Assembly (NCBI RefSeq): GCF_001949145.1
Contig: NW_019091433.1
Span: forward strand, 1 to 64,000
DNA length: 64,000 bases
Direction of reading: 5' to 3'
DNA from: Acanthaster planci
Taxonomy: Eukaryota > Echinodermata > Asteroidea > Valvatida > Acanthasteridae
Shown: positions 24,301-35,641 of the stretch, piece by piece
Layout of the letters: each line of letters begins with the position of its first letter
Numbering within the stretch: the first letter of the stretch is position 1
Notes under the pieces: generated by a model
Databases searched by the model: none
Told to the model about the DNA's origin: nothing
The model's input: the letters and a program-made list of their open reading frames with translations, nothing else
Translations under genes and position numbers: made by a program

Positions 24301-24724
24301 TTTGACTAGCATACTGGTGCCTTTGCTTCATATTGTGCACGCATTCATCTTAGCCCTTTTTTTTCCACATGTGCTTGGGCAGTATGTCGTGACTTTAATA
24401 GATGTTGCAAGGAGGTCAACACCACCATCTGCAGATCTTGCATGAAAGCCATAGCTACGTGTAAAAAAGAAAACTGTATGTGTTGTTCTTTAAAAACTGG
24501 TGCATTTAATTTTTTTACGAAACTGTTGCTTGTTTTTTATCTGTGCAGAGGAAGCCATGAGATTTCTGGTTCAGAACATCCTGGAACTGACGGCAGACGC
24601 GGCCAAACCCAACGAACACATCTCCCTACACCAGGACAAGGACTACTTTGAGCCGATCGACGAAGAAGAGGACAACCTGAGTCTTGCCGAGGAGAAGAGT
24701 CAGAGGAGATGCTGCTCTCGGTGA
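18309..24724 (+). CDS. Rab32/Rab38-family small GTPase
   Basis: Ten coding exons: 18309-18378, 19737-19741, 20378-20405, 20754-20850, 21158-21214, 21780-21812, 22021-22048, 22219-22293, 23431-23539, 24549-24724. They total 678 nt, 225 residues, with all phases consistent. P-loop GEFGVGKT is at 19-26, switch I Thr44 with the Rab32-type IGVDFALK after it, WDIAG at 67-71, NKCD at 130-133 and SAKD at 160-163. The C-terminus RRCCSR offers two prenylatable cysteines. Rab32/38 proteins act on lysosome-related organelle biogenesis, mitochondria and autophagy, and anchor to VARP and PKA. Length equals human RAB32 (225). Odd points: residue 72 is His where nearly all Rabs have the catalytic Gln; exon 2 is only 5 nt; and the gene is cut into ten exons where vertebrate RAB32 has few. 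It could be a lineage-specific paralogue, so no symbol is given. Confidence 0.93.
18396..18520. repeat. Dispersed repeat, copy 1 (SINE-like)
   Basis: TATATAACGGGTTTTGCCCTTACCCAACGTAT, then AATAAACACTGTATGCTGAATGCTTGTC. Nearly the same text recurs at about 19392-19478 (copy 3) and, more diverged, at about 19140-19290 (copy 2), all in the first intron of the Rab32-like gene. Copy 2 carries a B-box-like block on the minus strand, which suggests a tRNA-derived SINE. Confidence 0.6.
19140..19330 (-). mobile_element. tRNA-derived SINE-like repeat, copy 2
   Basis: The plus-strand text GGGACTCAAACCCACGACCTC, read on the minus strand, is GTGGGTTTGAGTCCC, close to the pol III B box. The block ACTTGACCACCAAGC (minus GCTTGGTGGTCAAGT) fits an A box. 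CCCACCCGACGTGTATTTCAACACTG upstream matches the tails of copies at 18.4 and 19.4 kb. It is diverged, with no cloverleaf, so not a tRNA gene. Confidence 0.55.
19392..19500. repeat. Dispersed repeat, copy 3 (SINE-like tail)
   Basis: TATATAACAGGTTTTGCCCTTACCCAACGTATATTAATAAGCACTGTATGCTCAGTGCTTGTCAGAGAGCTTGCG is a near match to copy 1 at 18396-18520 (quoted here to show the shared order of blocks: TATATAAC, GCCCTTACCCAACGTAT, CACTGTATGCT, GAGAGCTTGC). Fewer changes separate copies 1 and 3 than either from copy 2. Confidence 0.6.
19737..19741 (+). other. 5-nt microexon of the Rab32-like gene
   Basis: The exon is GTAAG. It is preceded by a long pyrimidine tract ending CTTTACTGCAG and followed by the donor GTATGT. 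Exon 1 ends GGA GTT G and exon 3 begins ACA TCA ATC. Only with GTAAG between them does the frame read G-V-G-K-T-S-I, the obligate P-loop lysine. The exon itself looks like a donor (GTAAGG), so CAG|GTAAG|GTATGT holds two nested donors. Confidence 0.88.
19941..20065. repeat. Fragment of the CATCACAAGTC palindromic MITE family
   Basis: CAGTGTTGTATTTGAGCCCATCACAAGTCCCTGCAAGTCC, then TTATTCAGTCTTAAGC. This matches the left arm of the complete copy at 57824-58053 (CAGTGTTGTATTCGAGTCCATCACAAGTCCC). The right arm was not found, so the copy is truncated. It lies in a Rab32-like gene intron. Confidence 0.6.
21365..21475. repeat. Three tandem 37-bp units
   Basis: Three units starting at 21365, 21402 and 21439, each CATTGACTGGTGACGGTATG followed by CTAATGATGATGTAACC. 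The middle unit has one change (TACG for TATG). The copies are otherwise identical, so the expansion is recent. It lies in the intron after exon 5 of the Rab32-like gene and each unit carries one TGACTGGTGACGG block. Confidence 0.95.
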
Positions 24725-25620
24725 GCAACGGTCAGTCTCAGAAGATGCCAACGCATCGGCCCCTCCCAATTTTTTTTAACCTCATTCAAGTCGGCGGAGT
24801 CTTCCAGTCTCGTGCCCGTGTCATGCAAGGTTATCACAAACTTGAAAAAAGGGAGTGCCGAAAACAATTTTATCTCACCAGATAATTTTGTTTGAAAACT
24901 GAACAACAGTTTGAATAATTTTTAACAATGTTCAGGGAATGTGAGAAATCAAGAAGTATTTCATTGGTAGGCTAGCATATATCTTGCTCCTGTTCAGAAG
25001 ATGACAAGGGAAAATGTGAACCCGAAATGTTAAGAGTTTGTGGGAGCCGACGTGCCATTTATATCAAAGTTTCTAAAATGAACTGAGGAACCTGTAAACC
25101 AGAAAAAGCTAAACTGAGGAAAATGAATATGTTTCCTCTGAGCAGAATTTGTAAACTTAATAAGTGGAATATTTATAATACATGTATATTATTTTTTATT
25201 TAAAATCTTTCAGAGTTTGATAATTTTTCCAGCATTTTGCCTACATCAGCAAGTTGGAAAAGTGTGCAGTAAAAGTACATGCCATTTTCCATGAATTAAA
25301 TTTGTTATATTGGTCTGCAAATGTATATATCTGATTTTAAAAGTACAAGTATTAATTTTCTTCTTAAGCTACGCAGTTGTTACAGTGTAAACCATGGGAT
25401 GAAGAAAAGGGGGTAAGATGGGTGCCTTCACAAATTCCTTTTGATATTGTAAATCATGTACAAATGTGCTGGACAATTATTTGAACATAAATATTTGTAA
25501 AGAATGAGATTTATTCCATTTTTCTGCATCAACAATACCAATGAAGTTTGTTCCAAATTTGTGCCCCCCCATACAAAATTATTTCCTGCCAATTTTTTTT
25601 TTAATGTAGATTTCAATCCC

Positions 25621-26099
25621 TAGGGCCGAGTCAATTCAAATACATGTAGTTCACTATTTGAATATGCGACCTTCAATTTGATTGAATATCCAAATATTCG
25701 GTGGTACCAACCTGCAGATTGTTGATAAACCATATACGCAATCAGTTGCAATAATGCACACAGTTGTACATTATAATCAATATAACAGCTTCTCACATCT
25801 AGGTGTATCTCCAGCCACAAGTTAGCAAGATTTGAGAGGTGAACAATACTTCTTGCCCTGTTGGAAATTTCTATTCCTTTTAGATTGTTCAATGAATAAT
25901 TTCCTTTTTGAAACAATTTCTGTTGCTTTTCATTTAAATCTGCTTGAAACAAGACTCCATAGTGCAATGTTTCTCATTGAAAATAAAAGAAAAATTTTCC
26001 TTCCTTTTCATGAATTTTGCATTTGAATATTCAAATTTGGAAAGTACAACTTGAATATTCGATAATCGATCCCATATTCGGTTATTTGGCACAGCCCTA
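25621..26099. mobile_element. Possible hAT-like non-autonomous element
   Basis: The left end TAGGGCCGAGTCAATTCAAATA and the inverse of the right end GTAGGGCTGTGCCAAATAACCGAAT are similar, and both ends are followed by AT-rich blocks with repeated TTGAATAT/ATATTCAA strings. CAGGGC/TAGGGC ends are common in hAT MITEs. No clear 8-bp target duplication is visible, so this is tentative. Confidence 0.35.
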
Positions 26100-28169
26100 C
26101 TGGGATTATACGTGTAGGTAACAACTCTTGGCAGATTTTTTTCTGTTACCTAACTGAAATGTTTTCAACACTTTACAGTCTTTTTTAAGAACTGGGTCAG
26201 TAAAGGTTCTGCTTCATGACACTTTCTCAAACTATGATTTTTACACCGTCCTAAAAGTAAGTTTTTGGTGACAAGGTTAATTGTGTTTTTGTGCAAGAAA
26301 TTTGACTGCGAGTGGTATCCAATCAAATTGTACCCGTCTAAATCCTAAAAAACAGTAGCCTCCTGAAAATAAAGTCAAACTTCTTCCTCAAACATCATGT
26401 AAATGTAGCTTTTTGAGCAGAATAGATGTACATATATAAAACATTCCTTGGACTTTGGGCTGAATTATATTATGGGTATCTGCCTTTAATGAAAGGGCTG
26501 ATATTCCTACTGCCTTTGCCGCTTTTGAGGTTATCTCATGCAGTCATACTCCTGAAAAAAAATGTTACTAGAAATGAATCAATCTTATCCTCTGAACACG
26601 CCATGGATCTGGTAAGCCAATCTCTCCTTGGTTCAGTTATGTGGGTCTGTTAACCACAGATTTTATGTACATGTATTTCAGTTACTGTGTTTTGTTCTGG
26701 AGTGCAAGCCAAAATTTCCAGGCAAACTTATGAAATACGCAAACCATCTCTGTAGAATTCTCAACTGTGGTTTAGCAAAGATCGCCCACATTTGGCGAGC
26801 AGGACCCCCTGATCCAAGTCACCGCATGAGCAAGAATATGCCCAGGTTTTTTGCTCGGTTCAGCAATGTGCAGTATGTCATCTGTCCTGTTTTCTGTCTC
26901 TTTGACAAGCCCAAAAGAAACAACAGTAAGACAACAATCTTCAAACATTCAACTGATCAGCTGACTGGGTGAAGTTGTACATTTGTTGGGGAAACTGTGG
27001 CTTATGACGTGTAATTATCTACAAGAATGATTTACTTTCGGGAATTGAGAATATCCTGATCTTGAGTTTGAATTCAACAACAGTATACCAGACTAGAGTC
27101 TGGTCAGTGTTCCGTCTTTCAACTTTGTCAGTTTGGCAAAACTCATAAATTGCTGCTTCCTATCTTGTGTAGTCTATTAAGCTAGGTTATTACGTGTTTA
27201 TTTAGTTTGAGTAGTCCTTATCCATTCTGGGAAAACCCAAACTTTCCTCACATTCGTTCTACAGTAGAATGTTCCTAAGTTGGACCAACTTTCATTCGAA
27301 CATGCTTTTTGGAAGATGTTGAGAATTGTTGGGTTTTCAGGATCATGTGCCTACGTGTATGTAGGTCCAGCACTTTTTAATTACTTGTAGTTGAAGTTCA
27401 GATTTCATTCAATACTGGTGAGAGATTCTACAGTTACATTTTGTATTAGTGTCCTCATTAATATTTAAAAACAAAATAGGAAATATTTAAATATGTCAAT
27501 TCATCTCAGAAATGCTGATTGATTTCGTTGCCCCAAAAGTACAACTGAGACAAAGCCTTGTACTTTACAATGCAGGCCACAAGGTTGATTATCTGCATCA
27601 AATGCGTCAAATATATTTTATACAAGCAAGTGCTGAAAAATAAAAATGAATTATACACTCGAAATGCAAAAGCGTCTTTCTTCCCTGTTTACTGTGCATC
27701 ACAGAGCTTTCCAAGTGAAAAATTGGTAAGAAATGTAAGTGCTGCCCAAGGTTGTGCACGTTGGGTGGTATGCAACCCATTTCACAATGTTTGCAATGTT
27801 CATCAGGATAAGTTGTGTAACCAGGGGGGGGTTAATAATGACATCAGTGTTGGCAGTTGATCATGGGTGGGGATCTTGATAAATTAAGTTTCCATCAGCA
27901 GCATCCTCTGAAACTTGTGTGTAATCCCTTGCACCCGTTTTGGGCACATCAAAATCTTTACATACTGCATGAAAATGGTTCTTAAAAACATGTAACATGT
28001 TGGGAACGTGTAAGAAGTCAGCTCTATGCAATAAGAACCGGTGTTTAAAGATATGTATGATGACGTCCGCCTAATGAGAATCATCCACAGGTTGAACGAA
28101 AACAATCACAAAGACATCTGTATCAGAAAATCCTTCAACAAGAGTGGAACTTTCTCCATTTAATGTTCA

Positions 28170-28765
28170 TTAACCACTTCGCGCCGAGGAGCCCGGTTTC
28201 GGGTACCTTGGGTTTGTACACACATCCAGGGTGCCAGAAATCAGACAAAAGAGCTGGGCCTTGTAACAAAAGACTGTACGCGGAAAAAAAGACCGAGCTG
28301 CTGGGAATTGCCAACATTTTTTCAGTTGTTGATACCTGGTGAAATCCGTCATTGTTTTGAAATATTATACCACTGTTTGTGGCATTCGGCATGAGCGGAT
28401 TACCGCCAGGGACAAAAGCGCACCAGCGCTCCAGTGATGAGCGATACAATACCGCTGATGCTAATCTGGCCCGTATTGAAAAGACGTCAGCAGCGCACTG
28501 TGCCAGTTTCGGGAACAAAAGAAACTTATGTAACACCACACACTCTGGGCTCTTTTTACAAGGCGGCAGGCCTGGCTGAAATACTCGGGCATCAATAGAT
28601 GTTGCCTGTCAGATTAGAGTAGCCACCAGACAGTCTTTCGTGTGGCTGTAAATGTCCAGTAAACGAAGTAATGAACTTTTGAAGAATTTTAGAAAAGGAA
28701 AATCTTGAAAAATGCCCGTATGTTTGCATGGCCATTTTAATTGAATCCGGCAGCATGTAGGTCAA
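28170..28765. mobile_element. piggyBac-like MITE, copy 1
   Basis: It starts TTAA|CCACTTCGCGCCG at 28170 and ends CCGGCAGCATGTAGGTCAA at 28765 (the right TTAA has decayed to TCAA). It is an inverted relative of the copy at 39800-40350: the shared order includes GGTACC, TGTAACAAAAGACTG/CTTTTGTTACAAG, TTGCCTGT…AGTAGCCACCAGACAGTC and ACGTCA. TTAA boundaries are the piggyBac target site. No transposase frame is present, so it is non-autonomous. Confidence 0.8.
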
Positions 28766-29352
28766 CTCCTGCTGTGTAAAAAAGTTCGAGATGATGTACT
28801 CGGTATTCAAGTTACGGATCAAAAGCCATCAGGTGTCATTTCCTTCTTGCAAGAACAAAAAGGTGTGTCTACAAAAAATGAAATCCATGGCTTTGAAAGC
28901 AAACACAGAAATTTAGCAAGACTCTGGACTGATCCAATCGGAGAGTGCTTTAATAAAATCTTTCTGGCTTGAAATGGAAATACGTGGAATTTATGGAACA
29001 AAATTTTGTTGTGCCGAGTTAAATATGATATCTCCGCAGACAGTCCCAAATACACTCAAAATATTTGAGTGAGGTTTCTTAAAAACTTCTAAACAGTAAA
29101 AAGTTCCTTGTGCAGTTACGTTGCCTGAAAGAAACCCCAGTGCTGGGCGCAATGGGTAGAGAATCCTGATTTACGAGTTGGACAGGAGCGTGGTCTGGCA
29201 CTCAGAATGCAGCAGCAATACTTCTGTCTGCAGTAAACCGTGACAACTGTCCAAGCCGAGTCACAAATAAATTCCTTTCAATTACTTGTACAACTGCAAA
29301 CCAAGTGTGTGGCCCAATCGGTCACTCATAAATGAGTTTTCTCCATCCTTCA

Positions 29353-30556
29353 CTATTGGCCCCCCATCGCTTTCTGCTTGGCAGCTAGGAGCCCCTCGTT
29401 CTGTTGCACCTGGTATTCTTGGAAGCGCTGTGATACCCTCATTGTCATCTTCAGGTACTTGTCCATACAGTTGGAGGTGCACTTTGTCTGCATGGAGGGA
29501 CAGGTACGATAATTTTCACCGCTGACTGGGGTTAACAGCGACACCGACAAATGAACACATCAGTAGATAAAACAATGCATGTGGCAGACCTGTAAATGAT
29601 AACTGAGCCCTTTGCTTAACCTCCTTTTCTCCTCTATTTTGACCTAAACTTAGATAATTCAATGTTCCCCCCCCAAAAAAAATGAATAAATAAAGCAGCA
29701 GTGAGTTGGTGGGTCTCATGTTAGGGAAGTCAAGTCATTTAATCGAAGCGAAGGGAACCAGAGATGTTACTCTGTAACTTGCCCTGGATATGAGGTTGGG
29801 TTATACGTAGCAGAGAATAGTCAAAGCACTAAAATAAAAATGAAAGTTGACGCTCAAGATGCAAATTGCATTGTTGAGATTCCATTTTATACATAGTAAT
29901 AAAAAAACAGAATTAAAGGGACTTACTTCAGTGACAGTTTTGTGGCTCTTCTAATTTTCTGAAGGCTTAAAGGCCGGGAGCTCTTTCAGACAAGTGACTC
30001 AAAAATAGAGGTTATGCGTTAACGCATCCTCAGAGGGCAAGAGATTTGTATCACTGGGACAGGACTGAAAAAACTTTGAGAGCATTCGTTGTAACCAACC
30101 CTTTCAACAGAAAGAACAGCCTCCAAGACACACCACAGAGAGCCAGCAATGGCATAACCTCTATTAGGGTTTTTTTGATACAGGACAAGTCTTCACCTCA
30201 TGAAACTTAATAAAAAGAGTCTCATTTTCAAACTCTTCAGTAAGTCCTTGATGGATGGTGTTAATTATGTTGTTTTTTTCTTAAACAAAGATAATGTTCA
30301 GTGAGGTAGAACACTTTTGGACCAACGCAGCCTGTACACATACATATCTGTACAAATACATGTACCAACTGATGCATGGTCCAATGGTGATGGTTATTAC
30401 CAAAACATTCTACACCCAAAATACGCATGATTCATTCGGGAAAATCTTGAGATGTGTCACCTCTTTGTCCAACAGCTTTCTTCCCGTGAAGTCTTTGATG
30501 CAATCAACGAAGCAGGATTCCGTCAAACGATTGTAGGAAGAGAGGAAATCGCGAAA
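29353..30556 (-). CDS. TIMM9: Mitochondrial import inner membrane translocase subunit Tim9 (partial: first exon not found)
   Basis: Two minus-strand exons: 30461-30556 and 29353-29487 (stop TAG). Together they encode 76 residues in phase. The twin CX3C motifs of small Tim chaperones are both present: CFVDC in the first exon and CTSNC in the second. The surrounding sequence is typical of Tim9: [16 protein letters not shown] and [19 protein letters not shown] followed by VQQNE. Tim9 pairs with Tim10 as a hexameric intermembrane-space chaperone that carries hydrophobic precursors to the TIM22 translocase. The twin cysteines form the two disulfides. In vertebrates about 13 residues (up to DQIKQ) precede this point in a separate exon with phase 0; the acceptor CCTTTTTCCTTTGTAG at 30557 fits such a join. 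I could not find that short exon upstream. The gene reads away from GINS1. Confidence 0.93.
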
Positions 30557-32129
30557 CTACAAAGGAAAAAGGAAATGAAGGGAATTCTAGCAAGGAAGAA
30601 CTGATGCCCAGCTGCACAAAGTTATTTGGAGGCTAAAATTGAAGAAACTGAAAGAGTTCACCTAGATATTTTCAGACTAGAATGTTTTCATTCAAGCAAC
30701 TTGTAGTTTTACAAATGAAAGCAGCTCATTGAGCAAAGTTTGTGTGGTTTGTGTTTGACAGTGTAATATAAAAACAGGATAATGGGAGACCTTTTGAGGC
30801 ATTTGGTCCTGTAACGATCGCGTGTGACTCGTCCACTTTTGTTAGCATCAAATAGCTAAACAGCGGATTCTCAAAAAGATGCACACAACAGTGGACCGGT
30901 CACATGGGATTGGTATGTTTGCCACCACAAAGCATCTTAAAGTCTTCCACTCACATCAGCATAAAATACATATGCATTTACAGAATTCAAATACGTGTAA
31001 TGACCTTTGATCTATCATATCCATTTTCTTTAAGAAATCTTGAGTGTTGAAAACCCATCCTTGTTGATATCTGATTTGACCTTTTGCCTTGTTACATTTG
31101 TTTTAAATCATCCTTACCAGTGCAACATTCAACTAAAAATCAGTTTTCAATTGAGGATTTTTAAGGTACAACCCCATAAAAACTATACATGCTTAATGAA
31201 GGCAAACCTCCTTTATTTGCATCTGTTGCTGTTGTTGCTGTTGTGGATTTGGCATAAATGCCATGGTGATGGTTAGGAAATGATGAACTCTTAGGAACAA
31301 CTCATCTGATCAGTTCATCCTGATACCTGATACTCTAGCTGCAAAACACAAGAAAAAATCAAGATGTTTGGTATGGACATGAGATTGGAGAAGAAAAAAA
31401 TTCCATGAAATATTTTGTTGGGCACCATCCTTAATCCTTCAAAATCCTCCTTTGAGTATTTAAGGGGTGTCCACGGCCTCAATGCTTCAAAATTCTCCAG
31501 CAATTCTGTCATTACATGTATGGTATCCTGGAGCAGTATGGAGGATTTTGTGACCCACTCTAGGAAAAGGTGATTTAAGTCGCACCATGCATTTACGAGC
31601 AATGACCCTCTCAACTTTGGATTCAAAAAATTTTTTTCTGACAAAATCATTGAAATAATTCCTTAGTCCTTGAGTGAATTTTGAAGGTGGTTGTAACGCA
31701 AGAACATGTTGGTTGCTAAGTAAGATTTAAATGCCTACAACCCACATCAGAGCCAGACATTTCAAACCTGTTTTCTTGGTTTTGCAATTTCAATTGCTTG
31801 GAATTAATATGCAAATGTGTCATAACTCCGGAACGGGAAAGGCTACGGAGCTCTTTAATATACCAAATGAAAGCTTATAATGTGGGCTTTCCAGTCATGT
31901 ATATAACTTGATTTTTTTCGAGCAACTTATATCACTTTTTCTTGGAGAAGGTCACATATGATGAACTGGTAGGCATGAATTTATGCATGGCTGAGCATAG
32001 ACAACACAAGGTCTAACGCACAACCTTGATATAATGTATTATTTGCAATCAGCCACACTTATGCCATTTTTCCTCAATGATCCCCCAAAATTCTGTGGGT
32101 GGTTTTAGGGCTAATCACAACATACATGG

Positions 32130-32300
32130 GGGCATGTGGCCTAGTGGTTAGGGTATGTAGCTTCTGATCATAGGGTCGGGGGTTCGAATCCAGCTGGTGG
32201 CAGCATGTTGTGATCCTGGGCAAGTCACTTTACCATGTTTACTCCTATGTGCCTCTCTCCACCCAGGAGTAAATGGGTACCAGTGAGGGCAGACACGGTT
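32130..32300 (+). mobile_element. tRNA-derived SINE
   Basis: An A-box-like TGGCCTAGTGGTTAGGG at about 32136-32152 is followed by a B box, GGTTCGAATCC, at 32181-32191. After the tRNA-like head comes GATCCTGGGCAAGTCACTTTACC and CTCCACCCAGGAGTAAATGGGTACC, which are body sequences seen in several animal SINEs. There is no acceptor stem or cloverleaf end, so it is not a working tRNA gene. Confidence 0.8.
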
Positions 32301-33147
32301 ATGTTCAGCTGTTTGCACCTTGTTTGCAATGGCAGCATCAGGCTAGTATACTCCCCAGGGAGCTTAGAAGGTTTCAGGAATGTTCAGATACACTCCTCTA
32401 CAGCATTAAAAATCTTTGAAACGTCACACAAATTTTTGGTTTGTAGTGGCTACAGGTATTAAGCAATAATGTCCTTTCCCTAACAGTAGGGTACATATCA
32501 CAACACGGAGACTGTTCTTAAACTTGGAGACGTCTCTTTATTTGGAGTCAAAATCAGTCCCCCGAAAGAGACAATATAATATCTCTTTCTCCCTTTCAGG
32601 GCTTTTTGTGTGAGCTTAGGGATCCCACCGTTGTTCTAGGGATCCTTTTAATGCCACAATTGGATTCAGTAGAAGAAACCATCCCAGGCTGCTGTTTGAA
32701 AAAAAAAACTCTATCGTTTATGTCTAGAATTCTAACCAGGAGTGTGCAATAGGATGTAAATGGTGCGAAAAAACAACAAAACAATTTTTCTTTTAATTCA
32801 TAAAAAACAACTTCAGTAACTTACATGTACATATATATATGAATGGAAAAATTGGGGAAAATTGATAACAGTATGTTGTGGTACGCCCACCTAGAAAAAA
32901 ACTTCCCTTTTAAGGAGACATTCTCTTTTTTAGAGGACCGGTTTTGTGTCCAAATACTGGGACTTCTCTAAATTTAAGGACAGTCTCTGAGTTCTGATGT
33001 TCACCTCTACTGCACCAATAAGTTGTTTTGTTGTTACAAATAAGCCTTTGAACACATCCAGATCCACACAATCTAAAAGTTGGTGTGATGTTTCCTGATG
33101 GATAAGCCTTATTGCTAATACTGCATAGGTGCTTTTTCACCAAAGTA

Positions 33148-33215
33148 GAAAGGTATTATGGGAAGGGAAAAGGAGCAATGTTTTGCGCTGTTTCCTTCCC
33201 ACAATGCCTTTCTAA
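33148..33215. repeat. Short inverted repeat with TTCCCAYAAT arms
   Basis: AGAAAGGTATTATGGGAAGGGAAA faces TTTCCTTCCCACAATGCCTTTCT across a short loop containing TTTTGCGC. The arms are close to perfect. It is just left of the longer hairpin element at 33314-33834 and could be either a small MITE or a palindromic regulatory site. Confidence 0.6.
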
Positions 33216-33313
33216 GATTGTGCAAAATCCCGATGCAGTATCAGCAATAACTTGGATTAGAAGGCTTATCGTGGCCAGTATTCTTACCGTTGTGCATGTA
33301 GGCCTATCATCAA

Positions 33314-33834
33314 AGGAAAGAGTTCCATACGTACATGTAGATGCCACTTGACACCCTATGCACAAACCCTATGGGACTCCTAAATTCCCCTCCTAAATTG
33401 AACTTTTCTGGACATTGTTTTGACTTTCTGATGGCTATTAAGTCACTGTAGGGAAAAATTACTGGCGTCCATATTTATGGAACTCTTCCCAATCAAATGC
33501 CAATGTAGGCCTACTCAAGCTTTATGCTCTCTTGCTAAGTTCTAACCCCACCAGTGTGGCCAGGTAGGGGGGGCGCAGCGTACCACAGCCATACTGGTGG
33601 GGCTAGCTTAGTTCCATATTGGCATGATTGGGAAGACTTCCATATACCGACGCCAGTAATTCTTCCTTACAGTGACCTATTCGCCGCCAGAAAGCAAAAA
33701 CATGTCCAGAAAAGTATAATTTAGGAGGAAAAAAAGACAAATTTCTCACTTAGAAAACGGAATTTTTCAGACCGGTCCCATAAGGTTTGTGCACACAGGG
33801 TGTCAAGTGGTGTCCGTATATGGAACTCTTTCCT
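33314..33834. mobile_element. Long hairpin (fold-back) element
   Basis: The ends are GGAAAGAGTTCCATA and its inverse TATGGAACTCTTTCC. Arms of over 200 bp pair across the element: CACTTGACACCCTATGCACAAACC with GGTTTGTGCACACAGGGTGTCAAGTG, then GACTCCTAAATT…TCCTAAATTGAACTTTTCTGGAC with GTCCAGAAAAGTATAATTTAGGAGG, then ATTACTGGCGTC with GACGCCAGTAAT, then TTCCCAATCA with TGATTGGGAA. The centre is about 60 bp. No coding capacity. Class unknown; a fold-back MITE is most likely. Confidence 0.85.
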
Positions 33835-35641
33835 CAATATTTAGCAAAAAACCTTGGTACTCGAAAAGTACCAGAGTTCTTGACTAGCACGACTAGGCTA
33901 CGATAATAATTTTGACAAGACAGCTAACATGGCTAACAGACCTGCCGAGTTTCAGAAATTCCAATGCGTGAGATTGGTTTGTGTGATTGAAACCCACATC
34001 CATTATAATGCATAATCATATCATGATGTCAACATTTGAATAAAATATTTATGGTGACGTCATCAAAACTAAATGAAAGTTAATGCATGAAATGCTTGGG
34101 ATCTCTTCGGGGCTCATTATAATTCTTTTTAGAAGTCGTTAAAACTAAATCACATCGCGATATGTTTTCAACTGTCGTGAAAATGATGTTTTCAAGTTAA
34201 CATTTATACAAAATGTCAATGAAAAAATTTGGAAAAAGTTTGAGTGCATGGCCCATGTACATGTACTACATTCTACAGCGCCCGTCCAAGACGGAACGGA
34301 AAATTTATAGCGCGGCACTACAGCATGCGTTGCCGATTTATTTATGCTGCATTCAGATCTGTTGTTTAGGCCTAGGTCAAGGTCTTCGCTCTACGTGGAG
34401 ACGCCGAGAAAATAGACCTAGCCGAAGTTCTAGAAGACGGTTTCGGAGACGGCCTACACTTGGCGTGAGTCATCAGTAGTGCATAGTCGTTAGTCAAGGC
34501 GCGTGTGGCAACTGGCTCCAAACGTGTACTCAAGACGCACACAATTCACGAGCTTTGCCACTCGCTCTGCACAGCCTGTCTTCCTCATGTGTGCGCCATG
34601 TGTCCAGGTGAGCCTTGACTTAAGCTAATACTGTAATACAGTGCAGTGCGCGAGTGCAGTACAGTATGGGGCAGTACGGACATCCGGGATTCTCGCAAAA
34701 TGACAGGTCCTGCTCCAGTGAAAACAGCGATCTTAGTGATGTACGCAGGCACCAACCAGTCCGAGGATCGGGTTAAATTTTTTTTCTTTGATCTGTACGT
34801 ATGCGCGCGCTTGTTGCATAATTGCAGTTGCTTTCACCAGCGCGGTGTGGTTGCTACCTGTATTTTTTGTGAAACTCCCAAATGTCCATGCTGCCCCTGA
34901 AGAAAGCAAATTAATGCACGTGACCAACCTTGTTGTCCGATGCGTGAGTTTTTGTGAATTGTCGTCATCATTTGCAGAATACGAGAGATTTTGAACTTGA
35001 TGCGTATGAACGTGAGATTTGGTCAAAATGCATGTGTCACACGCCTAATACGTGAGACTTGGCAGGTATGGGCTAATATGGCAAACGTAACACAATCGTG
35101 GCAATGCAAGTTGCAACCATCTGCATCTCAATGGCCAAGGTGTCGGTCACTTCGCCCCATTCCCACTTCCCGAAGTGGGGCGAAGTGGAAATGGGGCATC
35201 TCAAACCCAAATCAAAATCAAAGAAACATCGTCGACATTTCTGGTATTTTTCATCATTCAAGTAAAAATATAAAATTCAAGATTACTTACGGTGATAAGT
35301 AAACAAAAAAGAAGTTTCTTTTATTTTCCTGCTCAATCGAAACACGCTGCCTTCGTTACACACACGAGCCCTGCGACACCCACCCATGCGTTTTGGCAGT
35401 GTACATGTATGTTGCATTAAATCTATGCAATACAGGGATATTTAACATTTAAAGAGTTCAGAAATCCAATTTAAGTGCATGTGTTCTGGTAGTGTCTGGC
35501 TGCCAGACTCTGCTTAGCGTAGATATATCGTTATTGCACAGGTACCATCCTATTATCTGATCGTCGATATCGCGCGGCAAGTTTCATTTTTATAATGCTG
35601 AAGACAGTCATTCTTTCTTGTCGTCTAACCAGATATTTAGT

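Larger units (their letters stand above)
24725..29352. other. 3' flank of Rab32-like gene and spacer to TIMM9
   Basis: These 4.6 kb begin with the Rab32-like 3' UTR and end at the TIMM9 stop codon; the two genes converge. No further gene is supportable. A possible hAT-like inverted-repeat element lies at 25621-26099 and a piggyBac-like MITE at 28170-28765. The open frame at 26628-26972 has no recognisable domain or splice support. Confidence 0.5.
30557..35641. other. TIMM9 upstream intron/promoter and GINS1 promoter region
   Basis: TIMM9 reads left and GINS1 reads right, so their promoters lie in this 5.1 kb and so must the missing TIMM9 first exon. CpG dinucleotides cluster at 34270-34580 and again near 35340-35400. 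It holds a tRNA-derived SINE (32130-32300), a short inverted repeat (33148-33215) and a long hairpin element (33314-33834). No other gene is supportable. Confidence 0.5.

Noticed and set aside
26628-26972. 114-residue open frame after the Rab32-like gene
   Set aside because: No recognisable motif, AT-rich context, no clear splice sites; probably chance.
28135-28579. Opposed open frames of 134 and 66 residues
   Set aside because: They lie in the piggyBac-like MITE, which has a non-coding sister copy at 39800-40350.
32136-32191. Possible tRNA gene (A and B boxes)
   Set aside because: No acceptor stem pairing and a long non-tRNA body follows; it is a SINE head.
34213-34479. 88-residue open frame with an Arg-rich end
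   Set aside because: It sits in the CpG-rich region upstream of GINS1; no family resemblance and no splice evidence.
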